A model generated the notes under the pieces. That model was given only the letters and a program-made list of their open reading frames with translations. It made no database searches and had not been told where the DNA came from. The translations under genes were made by a program, and so were the position numbers. DNA of 64,000 nucleotides. Source: Apostichopus japonicus (taxonomy: Eukaryota > Echinodermata > Holothuroidea > Aspidochirotida > Stichopodidae). The stretch is taken from the NCBI RefSeq assembly GCF_037975245.1, contig NC_092562.1:19002054-19066053 (forward strand). Reading direction: 5' to 3'. Shown in pieces: positions 28,301 to 39,317 of this stretch. How positions within the stretch are numbered: position 1 is the first letter of the stretch; every line of letters begins with the position of its first letter.

Positions 28301-31300
28301 TTTATAATAAACATGAAATAAGTGAAGGCTTCCAAAGTTCAATGTGGTGACGTAATTGTCCCCATGGACAACTTGTCTCTTGTTGCCCCTACAAGGGAAG
28401 ACTGATTATTAGTAATTGTTTATAGAAGCGTCAGGGAGGAGGGGTGGGGGGGGGGGGAATGGTGCAAATGGAACGAGGCAGGAGGGTCTGGATGGATGGG
28501 ACCCTACACAACACACATGAAATGTTAAACCCCCTGCAGCATATTTCGCAAGGGACCGTTGTAGGCCTACTAGTAAAAAGAAGCATTACCAGGCCATTTC
28601 CTCCTTCATTTCCCACGTACGTTGATCATTTTTTTTTCGCAGGTCGTTACCTTAAACATTACAATGTAATGCCTACCAACGCTAGTGGTATGCCGTTAAG
28701 AGTCGAGAGGTTGGGGGGGGCAGGGGGATCCGATGTACCAATATTCATATACACACATCACACTCACGCTTTGTTAAAATGACAAGTTTACAAGCTTACA
28801 CGGATTTCAAAAACGTCCAAAAAATCTGAAAATTTACCATTTGGACGAGATATACGGTACTAACATTGAAACTCATTCAAATATGAGCATGACCATTTTT
28901 TGCGCACTTAGGCCGGTTGCCATCATGATATAAACAAACGCTTTCATACTGTGTAAAGACATGTCACATAATCAACATATACATTTACATATACATTCAT
29001 TCACATTCAATCATCATAAGGTCAAATAAGAAATGAAGTCATAATATTGATAATCTAAGCCCAACGAAGGAACAGTCATGTATGCATGGTGTCTTACTTT
29101 GGCACTTTAACATCCGCTACTTTGATATGTTCTGGAAACGTCTCTTTGGATAGCTTTTCGAAATTCTCATTGTCAAAAGGACGTGGACCGGAAAATACTC
29201 TGTCTTTCATGTAGAAGAATCGACGCATACAATCATCGACATTATGACCTGGGGGATAAAAAAAAAGGCGGGAAAATCTTGAAGTTTTGAAGAAATCTTT
29301 CCTTCCTCCATTGGAATACAAACGGACTGGTCCCTTCCCATCTTATATATATATATATCACTTGTCATCGATCTGGGGTTGGGGGAGCATCTGTCTGTGA
29401 CTGGGGAGGGGGCAAGCCAGATCGAACTACTCCTGCAGGTTAGTATAATTTCAAGCAGACTAGAAGTGGAAAAACACGAAAAGTTAAAAAAGTAGACGAG
29501 GACATTTTTCTTTCTTCAGAAATGGAAGCATAACAAATATTCACTCGCATTGAATATGTATATAGTCAATGCTTTAATTCAAGCCATTGATAGACCTGCT
29601 TCAAGTCTTAAAAAGCTCCGTAAAAATACAAAAAGTAGGTTCTGAACAACTGAGCGTTACAAAGTTGTTAGTGATAATACGTACCGCTATCGGACTTGAA
29701 TAAATAACGTATTGAGTTCAAAATTTAGGCGACATTGAAAATGCTTTCAATGGTTCACATACAACACGACGAGGGGCTGAACTATATATAAACGGACAAA
29801 TCGAAACGCATCCAGTCAGTCGCATAGCTTCCACTACTAATATGTTAATCATCAATCCCCTTTATCCACATTGATATCCTTCTTATGCAACTTTGTTTTA
29901 TGAACCCAGAAAGGATGTTCTCTTTTATCACCAGAGGTCAGTTTTACAACAAAACTCAGGGTTTTGGTCTAGAACTTACGAGCAGTTGTCTTTTTAAAAA
30001 AATTCATGCAGTTTCTTAAGTAATAAAGAAAGCAGCATCGCGATGAGTTGATTGAATTTTCTGTTTCTTTTTACCACCAGTGAGTTAGTTTCAAAGACGC
30101 CAGGAACACGATCCCTCCATTTCAATTGCCTGCATCGGTCTCTGTAAACTATACCTATGCGTAATACTTAAAGGTCAAAGGTTCAAACCTCGCATCTTAC
30201 CCGTGCATAACATGGCTGCCGTTAGAGCACCGGTGCTGGTTCCTGCGATCCAGTCAAAGCAGTCGATGATCCTACGATCAGCCGCATTCTGTATAGCACT
30301 AAGGATTTGACACATGATAATTCCGCGCATGCCCCCTCCGTCCAATGTTAGCATTGCATCCTTCCTACGCCTTTCCGTTTCGTTGGAGAAATCACTGTCG
30401 CTCCACGGTTGAGACAGTGCGCTGATGAGGCCTTCAAAGACTCCATCGTATACTGTAAGGGTTCAAAGGTCGTTAGAAAGCATGTTGATACTATCATTTC
30501 ATCTTAATACTGTAAATATGTTAAGATATTATGTGTGAATGTGTATGGTGCCTCTAGCGTGCCACATAGTCCTGATACCGACCTTATGTCGAATTCAATA
30601 AGTTTCTCGCACTCTCATTGGACGATATTGTCACATGTCAGTTTTACACGTTATTGATTGTGAGAAACTGTCATATGTGAAACAAATCGGCAAATATCGA
30701 ATTAACTTGGTATTTGTCAGTTCTCGTACTCTCATTGGTGGACATAGTCACATGTCAGCCCATAACGCTCTTGACTGGGTGAAACTTTCATATATGAAAT
30801 AAATCGACATGAGTTGAAATAGATTTGGCATATGCCAGTATTTCGTGCAAATGTTGCAAATTTTTATTATGCAATAAATGCCAAATCAGTATTAATCAAA
30901 GGCTCTCAGTGAGATTTACCCCTTACTCAGAGCCAATTTTGCGGTGATTTGTAACCATTGAATAATGAAATTCGTCCATCTTTGTTATGCTATATTTGAA
31001 AAATGAATAGAATGCTTCAATAGTATCGTCCTTACAAGAGAAACAGACAGATGTCCATTTTCATTCGACTTCTATCGATTTCTTTCAAATATGGGATCAA
31101 ACAACAACTTCAAAAAATTGCTCTAAGATTGTACAAATGATGAATTTGTAATACATGGAATATACAGCAAGGTATTATTTTCTCGGTCATAAGGACTTGC
31201 AACCCCCCACCCTGGAAAAACAACCCCCAAAGGACCCTGCCCCACTGGACGAACCTTTGTTAATCTCTGCTGTTGTATCAAAGACGTCAGTCAGAACATC

Positions 31301-34300
31301 TCCATTGTACTGGCCATCAAACTTACAACCTGCTCGACAGCCGCTCTTGCCTTCGTCACAACGTTTAGCACCGACCATATGTAATGCGCGTATAACTGCC
31401 GATGCCGACTCTGAAATACAACGAAATGTGATATCATTGTATCGATAAGTATATACTCAGAGACAAGGGGGGGGGGGGAGGGGGGGGGGGCTTAGAGGTG
31501 TTAGTTAAGGTAAGGAAGTAAGTTAAGGTGAAATTACTGTGCATGGCACGCCGTTTGTACGGCTGCCATATAACAGTGATTTGTAGTTAAAATAATAGGA
31601 AAACATTATTTGACATGTTCCACCATAGTTAAGTAACGGGTATTGTGGATTCTGTAAAATAGCAGGATTTCAATAGGAACCAACAAACATAAGCAATAAC
31701 ATTCACAGTTGTACGCAGTATAACTCAGCTGAATACTGCTTTTATATCATAATGCATGGTACGTGCTCTTTAATTAGTAAATTGGTTTTTAACGGTTGGT
31801 ATATAGTGACGTGACACCCATTCATTTAACCTTTACTCCTTTAGTAGAAGATTACGTTTTATAACCGCATTGCTTTATTACAGCTGACGGAATATTGTCT
31901 ACGTGAACTTGTGACCAGTGAACTGATCATTTATCCTTGGTAATAAGAATGACCCCGAAGAAAAAACAAAGACAAGAAGATAAAATGAAATTAGTGGTGA
32001 AAACTATAAATTTGAATTCATTACCTTCATGGCTGGCCGCGACGTGCCTGGCAGTTGCATTCTCTGCATTCTTAGACTCGATATTAGCACCAAAAACAAT
32101 CATCGCTTGTACCATGGATACATTGTTCAGCTAAATATAATATGTAGGGGGGAAAAGACAGAGAAGATATTATCATATATAAACGCCTACAGTGGAATTA
32201 CGACCTTCCTTACCGGTTTCGAACCTCTGGACAAACAATCAGCGCCTAGTGGTTAGGGTGTCCGCATGTAAAGCGGGCGGCCCGGGTTTGAATCCCGGTG
32301 GAGGCTGGAAGTTTTTTCACTGTTCTGGATTTTCCATACCCCACTAGACTATCGACAGTGACTGATATATGATACAAGTGGTTCAAACCAGTAAGGAGCT
32401 CGCTGAGTCCACATAGTCAGATAAGATAAGAAATATCTCCACTGTCTTGTAATGGTTCAACACTTCCCAATTTGTGCTGGTGTTTTAAAAATGAGGGCGT
32501 AATCCACATCGAAATTACCCGGAACTGAGTATTTTTTTGATACCATATTTCCTTATATAGTCTATCTTTATAAATCTTTACATATCTTTAAAATAGTCAT
32601 ACTTCTGCTGCAGTATGAAGAGGTGTGTCTCCTTTTTTGTTTGCTATATCCGGGTTAGCTGCCTTAGCCAGTAGGTTTACAGCCATGTCCAACTCCCCTG
32701 CCTTCACCGTCAGGTGCAGGGCCGTGTCTCCGTCATTGTCCTGGGCATTCAGGTAGTGGCTGGCCTGGCATATCAAATCTAGTTGAGCCTCTGATGTAGC
32801 CAAATGTAAAGGCGTTTGACCAGTGGCTGATTGTCTTCTACCTTCGCAGCTATTTAATTTTAGGATCAATTCTGCCATCCTGAGTTTTAAATCGAAAAAG
32901 ATTCCTTTACAATAATTTGTCAAGAAAAAAAAAGGAAAAAACCTGTCAGAATCTGTTCAAAACGGGGATGAAGAACGGTTCCGGAAATCTTTTTATTTCA
33001 CCAACTAATATATGCATAAAACATCTAACACTAACGTTAACATAACATTCTACAAAAGTATCTGTATTAGATTAGACACCAACTGGCTAATAGGAATGGA
33101 CCAAACGGGTAAAACTATAAGTCTTCCCCTCTCTCCTCCAACCCCCGCCCCTCCCTCCAACGTTTATTAAAGGTTCTATTCCCCCGTTCATTGATATGTT
33201 TATAGGTATTCGTACTTGATAGGTGTTAAATACATGAAACAATTAGTAAAACTGACAGTTGAACTTGAAAAGCAATATAGGTCAGAATAAAGGTGTTCAG
33301 GAAGTAGAGATAGAGGACGGGGTGGTGAGGGAGGGGTGGAGGTATTCAGTGCAATGACTTCGGGCATGCGCAGTTACAATATATTTAAATGACCGCCGTC
33401 GTCAGTCATACAATCATACATGTCATACAATTTCATTCACAAGCTAAAGAAATCCTACGAAACAATAATCTTTATACATTTTACTAATGTTGTGTAGCTT
33501 TAATGTTTTCTTTAAACTGAATATCCTTTATGAATAATCACGATGACATAATGACTACATTAGGATATTTTTTTTATAAACTGCACTTTTATACTACGAT
33601 GTGATGCTTCAAAGCACTTGCACTGACAGTATGAGCAGTATGAATATCATATTTCTATCAAATAAAGGTTAAGATGGAGCTAGTTATACTGTCAGTATGA
33701 GTGCTACGGAGCATAGCATGGGAGGACAGTATATATGAGAATTGTGTCAAATGGCTGTAAACTTACTCATAGTTTTCATCTTCATAGGCATGAAGTATTG
33801 GATAGGTGAACTTATCTGGGATGGCAAAGCTGCCACCGTGTTTGTGAAATGCAATAACGCCCTCTATATTACCCTTTCGGCTCGCAACGTTAATGGGAGT
33901 CTCTAAAAGTGCATTCTGAGGATTTTTGTTCTCGCTCGCCATCATCAAATCCTGAACCAACAAAAAAAAAAAAAAAAAAAAAAAAGATAACAAAAGGTAA
34001 GATGAAATTGGGAGAGGGGTGAGTGGTTTGAAGTAACCTTAACGTAACCTTGTTACACCATTGCGGTAACCGAACTTATCGATCAGAACAGATAAACTTC
34101 AACATCATGATCAAAACGTACAATAATTCATGAAGAACAAAAGGAGAAAACAAAGCAGAGCTTAAAACACGATTTATGCAGACTACACCAGCAGACGCAA
34201 TATTATGTTACCACTAACAATAACTCATTATAATATTTAACAATTTTAAATTTAACAGAAATAGGTAAGTGCCATTTCCTTTTATGAAAACAAACAAATG

Positions 34301-37300
34301 ATTGAAGGTTATCAGTATTGGCCCCAAACTTTTAGCATAACTAACTTTAGCATAACTACCTTTAAAAAAGACATTAGAACGCATGTAAGAAATTTGAGCG
34401 TGGGTGACCATTTATCAGCCTGTCTAGCACATCTAGAGGAGTGGGGTGGGTGGGGTGGGGGAGGGGAGGGAGGCAATACTGACGACCTTCAATTAGAAAA
34501 AGGAAAACAATATTACAAATTCAAGCACTTATTCTGGGCTTGTGAAATCCTTTTTTAGATTTGTTTAGTTAGTCAATCGAATGAACACCAACAATTTTAA
34601 TATCTCCCAAAAGTAAATCACACAAATGGCTTTGCTTATAAAAGACATGGATGATGCTTGAGTGCTTCTTGTTTTTGTTTTGTTTTGTTGCATGTAATAT
34701 GTTGCAGACGGTTAAAAACTACATCAATGTACTTTTTCTAGACTATACGGCTTCCAAAAACATGTTGACAATTCACTGCAATAATTCATACTCATGTTTT
34801 ATTGGATCTCCATTCATGTGTACTTTGATATTTGTATCAAGGTAAACATAAAATCTTTTGATTGAGTTATTAGAACTTTATAAAAACAATGGGTTAACAT
34901 TAGCAATTAAGCCTGGACCGAGGGGCCGAGTTAATCAACATGTTAGCATTAAATGAGCATTCTATACATATTCAAGGTGAATATCATGAAAATCCGAGTG
35001 GGTATAGAAGAAACATTACTAACACACTAATTAATCTTTTTTCAGAAACTTTGTAAATATTCACGTAAAAGGACTGACCGGTATCAAGTAGTTGAACTGC
35101 GGTTCTGTGGCGTAATGCAGAGGGGTATTTCCCTTTTCGTCACCGACGTCAGGGGAAGCCCCACAGTTTAAAAGCAACTTTATGAGTGTTGTGTTGTTAT
35201 CGCCCATAACAATATGCAACGGTGTTTGCTGTCGTTCACAACTAGTTGAGTTGATTTCTCTGTTCATGAAATAAATCGTCGAGAAAATTAGGATAATCCA
35301 TAGACACACACATTCATACCAGGTACTGCAACCAACACTGTTCCACCCCTGAACCGTGTATCTATCTACGGCTCTGTTCCACCCATCCTTCTGCTCCCTC
35401 TCCCCCTTCCTACGACTAAAAAAATAAGTAGGTTATGATATACTATCTCATGATAAATAAAAGATTATTCAATAGCAGCTTAAATATTTAGGTCTACATG
35501 CAGTTTCGTCAACCATTTTCGTTTGGAGACACCAGATGTGTTATTGTCCTCCATTACCTAATCTCTCGGGGGATGTCTAATTGTAGACTTAAACTGAGAC
35601 GGATTAGTGGAAAGACAGCATATCGTAAGATCAATGAAATCAAGGGATCTTACACGGAAGTGGACCATTTTTGGTAAAAAAAATATAATAATACTGCCAA
35701 AAACATAACTGACATAAATATCACACATTATGGATGGATATATAACATCTTACTTATATGGCATAACCTTGTAATTACAAATAGATTCAGAGGCGGATCG
35801 AGGATTTAAAAGCCCAAACCCATGTATGGGGTCTGAGGGTTAACCCTCCCCCCTCCCAGAAAAGAATTTTAGACCTGGAAGTAGTGCATTCTGAGGCATA
35901 TATTTAAGCTATAAATGAAAAAAAAAAATAGTTATCCACGCAAATTTGGTCTTTAATTGTTAATTAAAGTGATTTGGGTTTCAAAAGGGCGTGAACACCC
36001 TCACACCGCCCACCCAACCCCCTCCCCAATTCGCACATGAAATGGACAACTATTCAAGCACAGTACTTAATATGGTTTCTATTCCTGCGCTTTCGTTCAT
36101 AGTCTTATTGCAGTAAACGTATTCTCTTCCTCTCATCTCTTTCACACCCACCTTTTCACAGATTCGAATGTAAATGCGTCTGTGAACTGTGCTTCTAACG
36201 CTACGTGTGCGCATGACCAATACGGATGCTGACAACAGACATCTGCGACTTTGGATAAAATATTCACGTCGAAGAACCCGCTAACTTCCACAAATGGAGT
36301 TAGTTTGTCAGTAAAGAGCTGCGTCATTACATCGGCGACTTCTTCGTCCGAATAACGTTGCATGCTATAGTAAAGAAACAGAAATATGTTGCACGCTATA
36401 ATAAAAAAGAACCAAGACAAAGTATATGAGAAGTACGTTTAAGGAGACAAAACCTAACCGTCATCATTGGTGACTGTGATACAGGGACAACAGTGATGAA
36501 GACCTCTCCACGCACATAGATAAGTAAAACTCATGCTCCATTTATCCACACCACCATCGATCCCAGAAAATACACACACAGCTTGCTACCGTCGGTAATT
36601 AGACACTAGTGTACAGTCAGTACATACAGCTGCGGTCAATACCCACAGCACAGTGTACAAACGATACAGCGATGGACATCTCAGGTCCAGCTAAAGATAA
36701 CAAGATAACAAGGTATCACATTTCATTACTGTCTGCATTTTGTAGCGACAAGAGAAAAAATTCACTCGCAAGCAACGGAAAGTTAACTTTTTCAGAGCAC
36801 GGCACACGGTTTGGGGCGAGTCTTCAATGCCTTTGAAGCACTTAACATGTGTACGATCAATCTATAGGTCTATCATTACTGGTTTAAATTACAGGTTTAT
36901 CCTGGTCATAGCCTAGCATGCCAGGCTAAGGTCGGATGTATTGTTTCACATCAGATAAATTTGAATTCAAGACTCAAGAGATTCAAGGCTCAAGAGCAGT
37001 TACGCTGCAGAAGGCTCAGCTGAGCTTCTTTTTGAGCCTCAACATGTTTTGGTTGGCAATAGTTCTGAGCAGTTTATCCATTTGTTTGTACGAAAAAATC
37101 TAAGACATAGGCAGGATAACTTTCTCATTTCCTTTCCTCCCATCTCCTTTTCTCGTTGCATTATGCTCCTTCTTAGCAAACAAAGTTTGTTACAATGTTA
37201 GAAAGTTGTAAACATTTGTTTTTGAAAAAAAAAAAGATATAACGATAAATGTATTTGTTAACGACTTTGCCCTTAAATAATATCAAGAGGTTTGTCCAAC

Positions 37301-38223
37301 TCAGAATGGGTAACCGACATGTTTCCGCTCAAGTATGCCCCTGCTAAATTTGCTCAAATGTTGTAGATATCACGTTAGAATTGTGCTGACCAAAAATTGC
37401 TCACGAAAATTGAACCCATACAACAACAACAACAAAATTACCATTGCATATCATCTGTGGCCTACATTTTATTATAACTGAAAACTCTTCAGAAGGCCGT
37501 TTTGGGCCCTCACATGACGACAAAAATATTTTCCTTAGGTTCACCTCCATTCAAACTTTATTTACACAACATTTCAGCAGATTTGGACAATCGCTCTGGG
37601 AGGGAGTAACAGTTTTCACGTTTTCAGAAAATTACCTCTCGTGACTTCAAATTTTTATAATTGTATGACAACTAAAACTCACACAACTCACTGACGAAAT
37701 TTCAGCCAAATCGAACGAAAAATGACGAAATGGCAGTCTTTCAAACGTGGTGGCAATAAGTGACACAATTTCGGCAGAATCGCCCGATCGCTATAGCTCA
37801 ACTAAAAGGGAAAAAACAAGATTTAGATTTAACCTGGTGGATGTTATGCTATCAAAGAAAAAGGGTCCACTTACCCACAAAAATCTATTTTCGGAAGAAA
37901 ACAATGCCAAATCAAAAGCTATGCTTTGATTGGTCGGTTGAGGAAGACGTAGGTATAGGGGCACCAATGTTTTATCTCCTATGGTACGTGCATAGTGTGA
38001 TACATAAAGGTCCATCTTACCTGTAGGTAGCCGTGTTCTCTATGTTCGTCACCAAACAATGATATAAGTCAGACGATTTATCGAAGCTCGTCCGGAATTT
38101 CCCGCCGTAATCCTCAGTGTTTGGCTGCTTCGAGTTGTTTGCTTCAAGTCGTTTCACATCAGCATATCCAAGCTCTATGACTTGAACGTGCTGACTGCAG
38201 TTTGATTTATATATGAAAGACAT
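25122..38223 (-). CDS. PLA2G6: Calcium-independent phospholipase A2, iPLA2-beta type (13 exons)
   Basis: A group VI phospholipase A2, which hydrolyses the sn-2 ester of glycerophospholipids in membrane remodelling. Coding exons, 5' to 3': 38223-38021, 36364-36152, 35259-35079, 33951-33767, 32879-32603, 32130-32025, 31410-31255, 30452-30201, 29248-29098, 28166-28027, 27097-26943, 26248-26030, 25340-25122. All introns are GT-AG and every phase joins, giving 2457 nt and 818 residues (mammalian long forms are about 806). An N-terminal region (1-140) precedes ankyrin repeats (about 145-400), a variable linker, and a patatin domain (about 472-690). That domain holds GGGMRG (479-484, oxyanion hole), GTSTG (511-515, nucleophile Ser513) and DGG (647-649, catalytic Asp647). 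The C-terminal region matches the family to near its end. Introns carry a tRNA-SINE-like repeat, foldback elements and duplicated sequence. Uncertain: a CAG acceptor one base before the ATG leaves open an additional upstream coding exon. Confidence 0.93.
26030..26248 (-). CDS. PLA2G6: iPLA2-beta coding exon 12
   Basis: Acceptor CGTGCGTAG, donor TTGAAG|GTATGG. It contains [14 protein letters not shown], the conserved VVSLGTG strand of the patatin fold. Confidence 0.93.
26943..27097 (-). CDS. PLA2G6: iPLA2-beta coding exon 11 (catalytic Asp)
   Basis: Acceptor CCTTTTCCAG, donor GAAATCC|GTACGT. Encodes [15 protein letters not shown] and [18 protein letters not shown]. The DGG carries the catalytic Asp647. 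Confidence 0.95.
28027..28166 (-). CDS. PLA2G6: iPLA2-beta coding exon 10
   Basis: Acceptor AATCACACAG, donor TACAACG|GTACGT. Encodes [20 protein letters not shown], matching the family segment LTGTLSDRQPAELHLFRNY. Confidence 0.93.
29098..29248 (-). CDS. PLA2G6: iPLA2-beta coding exon 9
   Basis: Acceptor ATCCCCCAG, donor GTGCCAAA|GTAAGA. Encodes [18 protein letters not shown] and [10 protein letters not shown], matching the mammalian YFRMKDEVFRGSRPYE and TKMTDVRKPK segments. Confidence 0.93.
30201..30452 (-). CDS. PLA2G6: iPLA2-beta coding exon 8 (catalytic Ser)
   Basis: Acceptor CCCTTACAG, donor GCACGG|GTAAGA. It contains [17 protein letters not shown] (oxyanion-hole glycines) and [11 protein letters not shown] (nucleophile elbow, Ser513). 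Confidence 0.96.
30589..30815. repeat. Tandem duplication in iPLA2 intron 7, about 108-bp unit
   Basis: Two diverged copies (from about 30589 and 30697) share TCGAATT, CTCTCATTGG and GTCACATGTCAG blocks in the same order, followed by GAAACT..CATAT(G/A)TGAAA. Not recognised. Confidence 0.6.
31255..31410 (-). CDS. PLA2G6: iPLA2-beta coding exon 7 (linker)
   Basis: Acceptor TATTTCAG, donor AACAAAG|GTTCGT. It begins with a family-like [17 protein letters not shown], then becomes a Cys/Gly-rich segment ([17 protein letters not shown]) with no obvious mammalian counterpart. The phase joins on both sides. Confidence 0.85.
32025..32130 (-). CDS. PLA2G6: iPLA2-beta coding exon 6 (last ankyrin)
   Basis: Acceptor TATATTTAG, donor CATGAAG|GTAATG. 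Encodes [19 protein letters not shown], closely matching the mammalian last-repeat segment with ALIVFGAEVD. Confidence 0.92.
32187..32416 (+). mobile_element. tRNA-SINE-like copy 3 framed by inverted repeats (iPLA2 intron 5)
   Basis: The tRNA-like core (about 32242-32305) has CCTAGTGGTTAGGG (A-box-like), a CCGC(ATGTAAA)GCGG hairpin and the B box GGTTTGAATCC, with about 7 bases of the acceptor/D region missing. The head (CTACAGTGGAATTACGACC, then TTCCTTACCGGTTTCGAACC) is mirrored about 150 bases later by GGTTCAAACCAGTAAGGAGC (about 32380). The whole thus has diverged terminal inverted repeats of about 36 bases. It sits opposite to the host gene's transcription. Confidence 0.65.
32603..32879 (-). 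CDS. PLA2G6: iPLA2-beta coding exon 5 (ankyrin)
   Basis: Acceptor AAAACTCAG, donor GCAGAA|GTATGA. It holds three ankyrin cores, [36 protein letters not shown] and [11 protein letters not shown]. Confidence 0.93.
33578..33731. repeat. Foldback repeat copy A (iPLA2 intron 4)
   Basis: Imperfect inverted arms. The start AAACTGCA..GATGCTTCAAAGCAC is mirrored by GTGCTACGGAGCATAG..GGACAGTATA at the end, with repeated (A)CTGTCAGTATGAG blocks inside. It is related to 39029-39180. Confidence 0.6.
33767..33951 (-). CDS. PLA2G6: iPLA2-beta coding exon 4 (ankyrin)
   Basis: The acceptor TTGGTTCAG follows a tract of about 25 consecutive T on the coding strand. Donor CTATGA|GTAAGT. It includes an ankyrin core, [19 protein letters not shown]. 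Confidence 0.9.
35079..35259 (-). CDS. PLA2G6: iPLA2-beta coding exon 3 (ankyrin)
   Basis: Acceptor TTCATGAACAG, donor ATACCG|GTCAGT. It holds two ankyrin cores, [20 protein letters not shown] and [11 protein letters not shown]. Confidence 0.9.
36152..36364 (-). CDS. PLA2G6: iPLA2-beta coding exon 2
   Basis: Acceptor TTTACTATAG, donor AAAAG|GTGGGT. It enters in phase 2 and ends in phase 2. It includes [13 protein letters not shown], matching the conserved NHPSWSVAHLAVE segment before the ankyrin repeats. Confidence 0.88.
36549..36816. repeat. Dispersed duplicated segment, copy A (iPLA2 intron 1)
   Basis: About 268 bases, starting CACCACCATCGATCCCAGAA and ending near GGCACACGGTTTGGGG. Nearly the same sequence recurs in direct orientation at 42050-42306. 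No coding frame is preserved. It may be an undescribed dispersed repeat or a local duplication. Confidence 0.7.
38021..38223 (-). CDS. PLA2G6: iPLA2-beta coding exon 1
   Basis: Encodes residues 1-67 plus two bases, starting [10 protein letters not shown] and containing [15 protein letters not shown], which aligns with the start of the mammalian N-terminal domain. The donor reads CTACAG|GTAAGA. The ATG is preceded immediately by GTCGTGCAG, which could itself be an acceptor, so the true start may be one exon further up. Confidence 0.8.
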
Positions 38224-39317
38224 TCTGCACGACAGTTAATTACAGGGAAAACCTATAAATGGGAATACTAATATGATTATTGTTGTTGTTATTATTATTA
38301 TTATTATTGTATTTGTTCTTGTTTATCTACTTGTATATCTCTCATTCATTTACTTGCAGTCAGTGTTTGAAACTAGATCGACCAGAATGTCATTTAGTGC
38401 AACACTGTTCTATGAAGCCTGTGTGTTATTGGTGTTTCATAAATATATATATATGTATATAAATCAAACGGTTTTAGTTCGTACAAGGGATTATTCTTAT
38501 TTGTATGCGACCGACGTCGTAGACAGAATCTGTGAACAAAAGGTCAATAAACAATTAGATTGTTGTAGAACTGACATGATAGAAACACAATATGTACATG
38601 ATATAATTATAACAACGAAAATGATACGATATTTAGGCTAGCAAGCCTAGGACGCACATAATGTTGTATGGTAGTAAATGTCATTTTGAAATGTTCATCA
38701 TATATCTCTCCGTAACTGAGCACAATTGGCACGTTTTAAACATAGCATTCGTCTGTCTTAGAAACTCTTTACAAAAATACATGTAATTTATTTGCACGGG
38801 ATTCAGTAAAGACTTCTCACACACATCACAGTGAATTAGAGAATAGTCACCAGCATAGAAGGATAAAAATGTCCCCTTTGACATACAACTTCAACCAATT
38901 GCATAACGTAATCGAGAAAGTGACGTTTGAATTCTGACGAGAAAATGAGGGATTAGCACTTGCTTTGGTCTAGATATTTATGCAACGTGTTGTCGTCTAT
39001 TGCACCCAGTTGGGACATTTTGTTTTCTAAACTGTATAGTGTCATGTCCCCGGCGCTTCACAGCACTCGTAATTGTCAGTACCAGCAGTATGAATATCAT
39101 GTTTCTATCAGACTCAAGGTTAGGAACTGTTTGTACTGTCAATACCAGTGCTTTGAGAGTATGATATTGGAGTACAGTTTAGAGAGGTATTAGCATTAGG
39201 AAATTATCCCAACTGGTTGTCTATTAAAGGTGTGATACAGATGTCCATTCCCTTTCAATGGGACTGCGTGATAGGCTACGTTACTTGACTGACATCGTCG
39301 TGGATCACATACTATAA
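38224..39317. other. Region upstream of the iPLA2 gene
   Basis: No coding exon was seen. It contains a (TTATTG/ATT)n tract (about 38277-38310) and a foldback repeat (39029-39180). The iPLA2 promoter and any 5' untranslated exon should be in or beyond this stretch, but I cannot point to it. Confidence 0.4.
39029..39180. repeat. Foldback repeat copy B
   Basis: A 152-bp relative of 33578-33731. It begins AAACTGTATAGTG and ends GGAGTACAGTTT, so its termini are inverted copies (AAACTGTA). The internal segment AGCAGTATGAATATCAT is shared with copy A. Confidence 0.65.
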
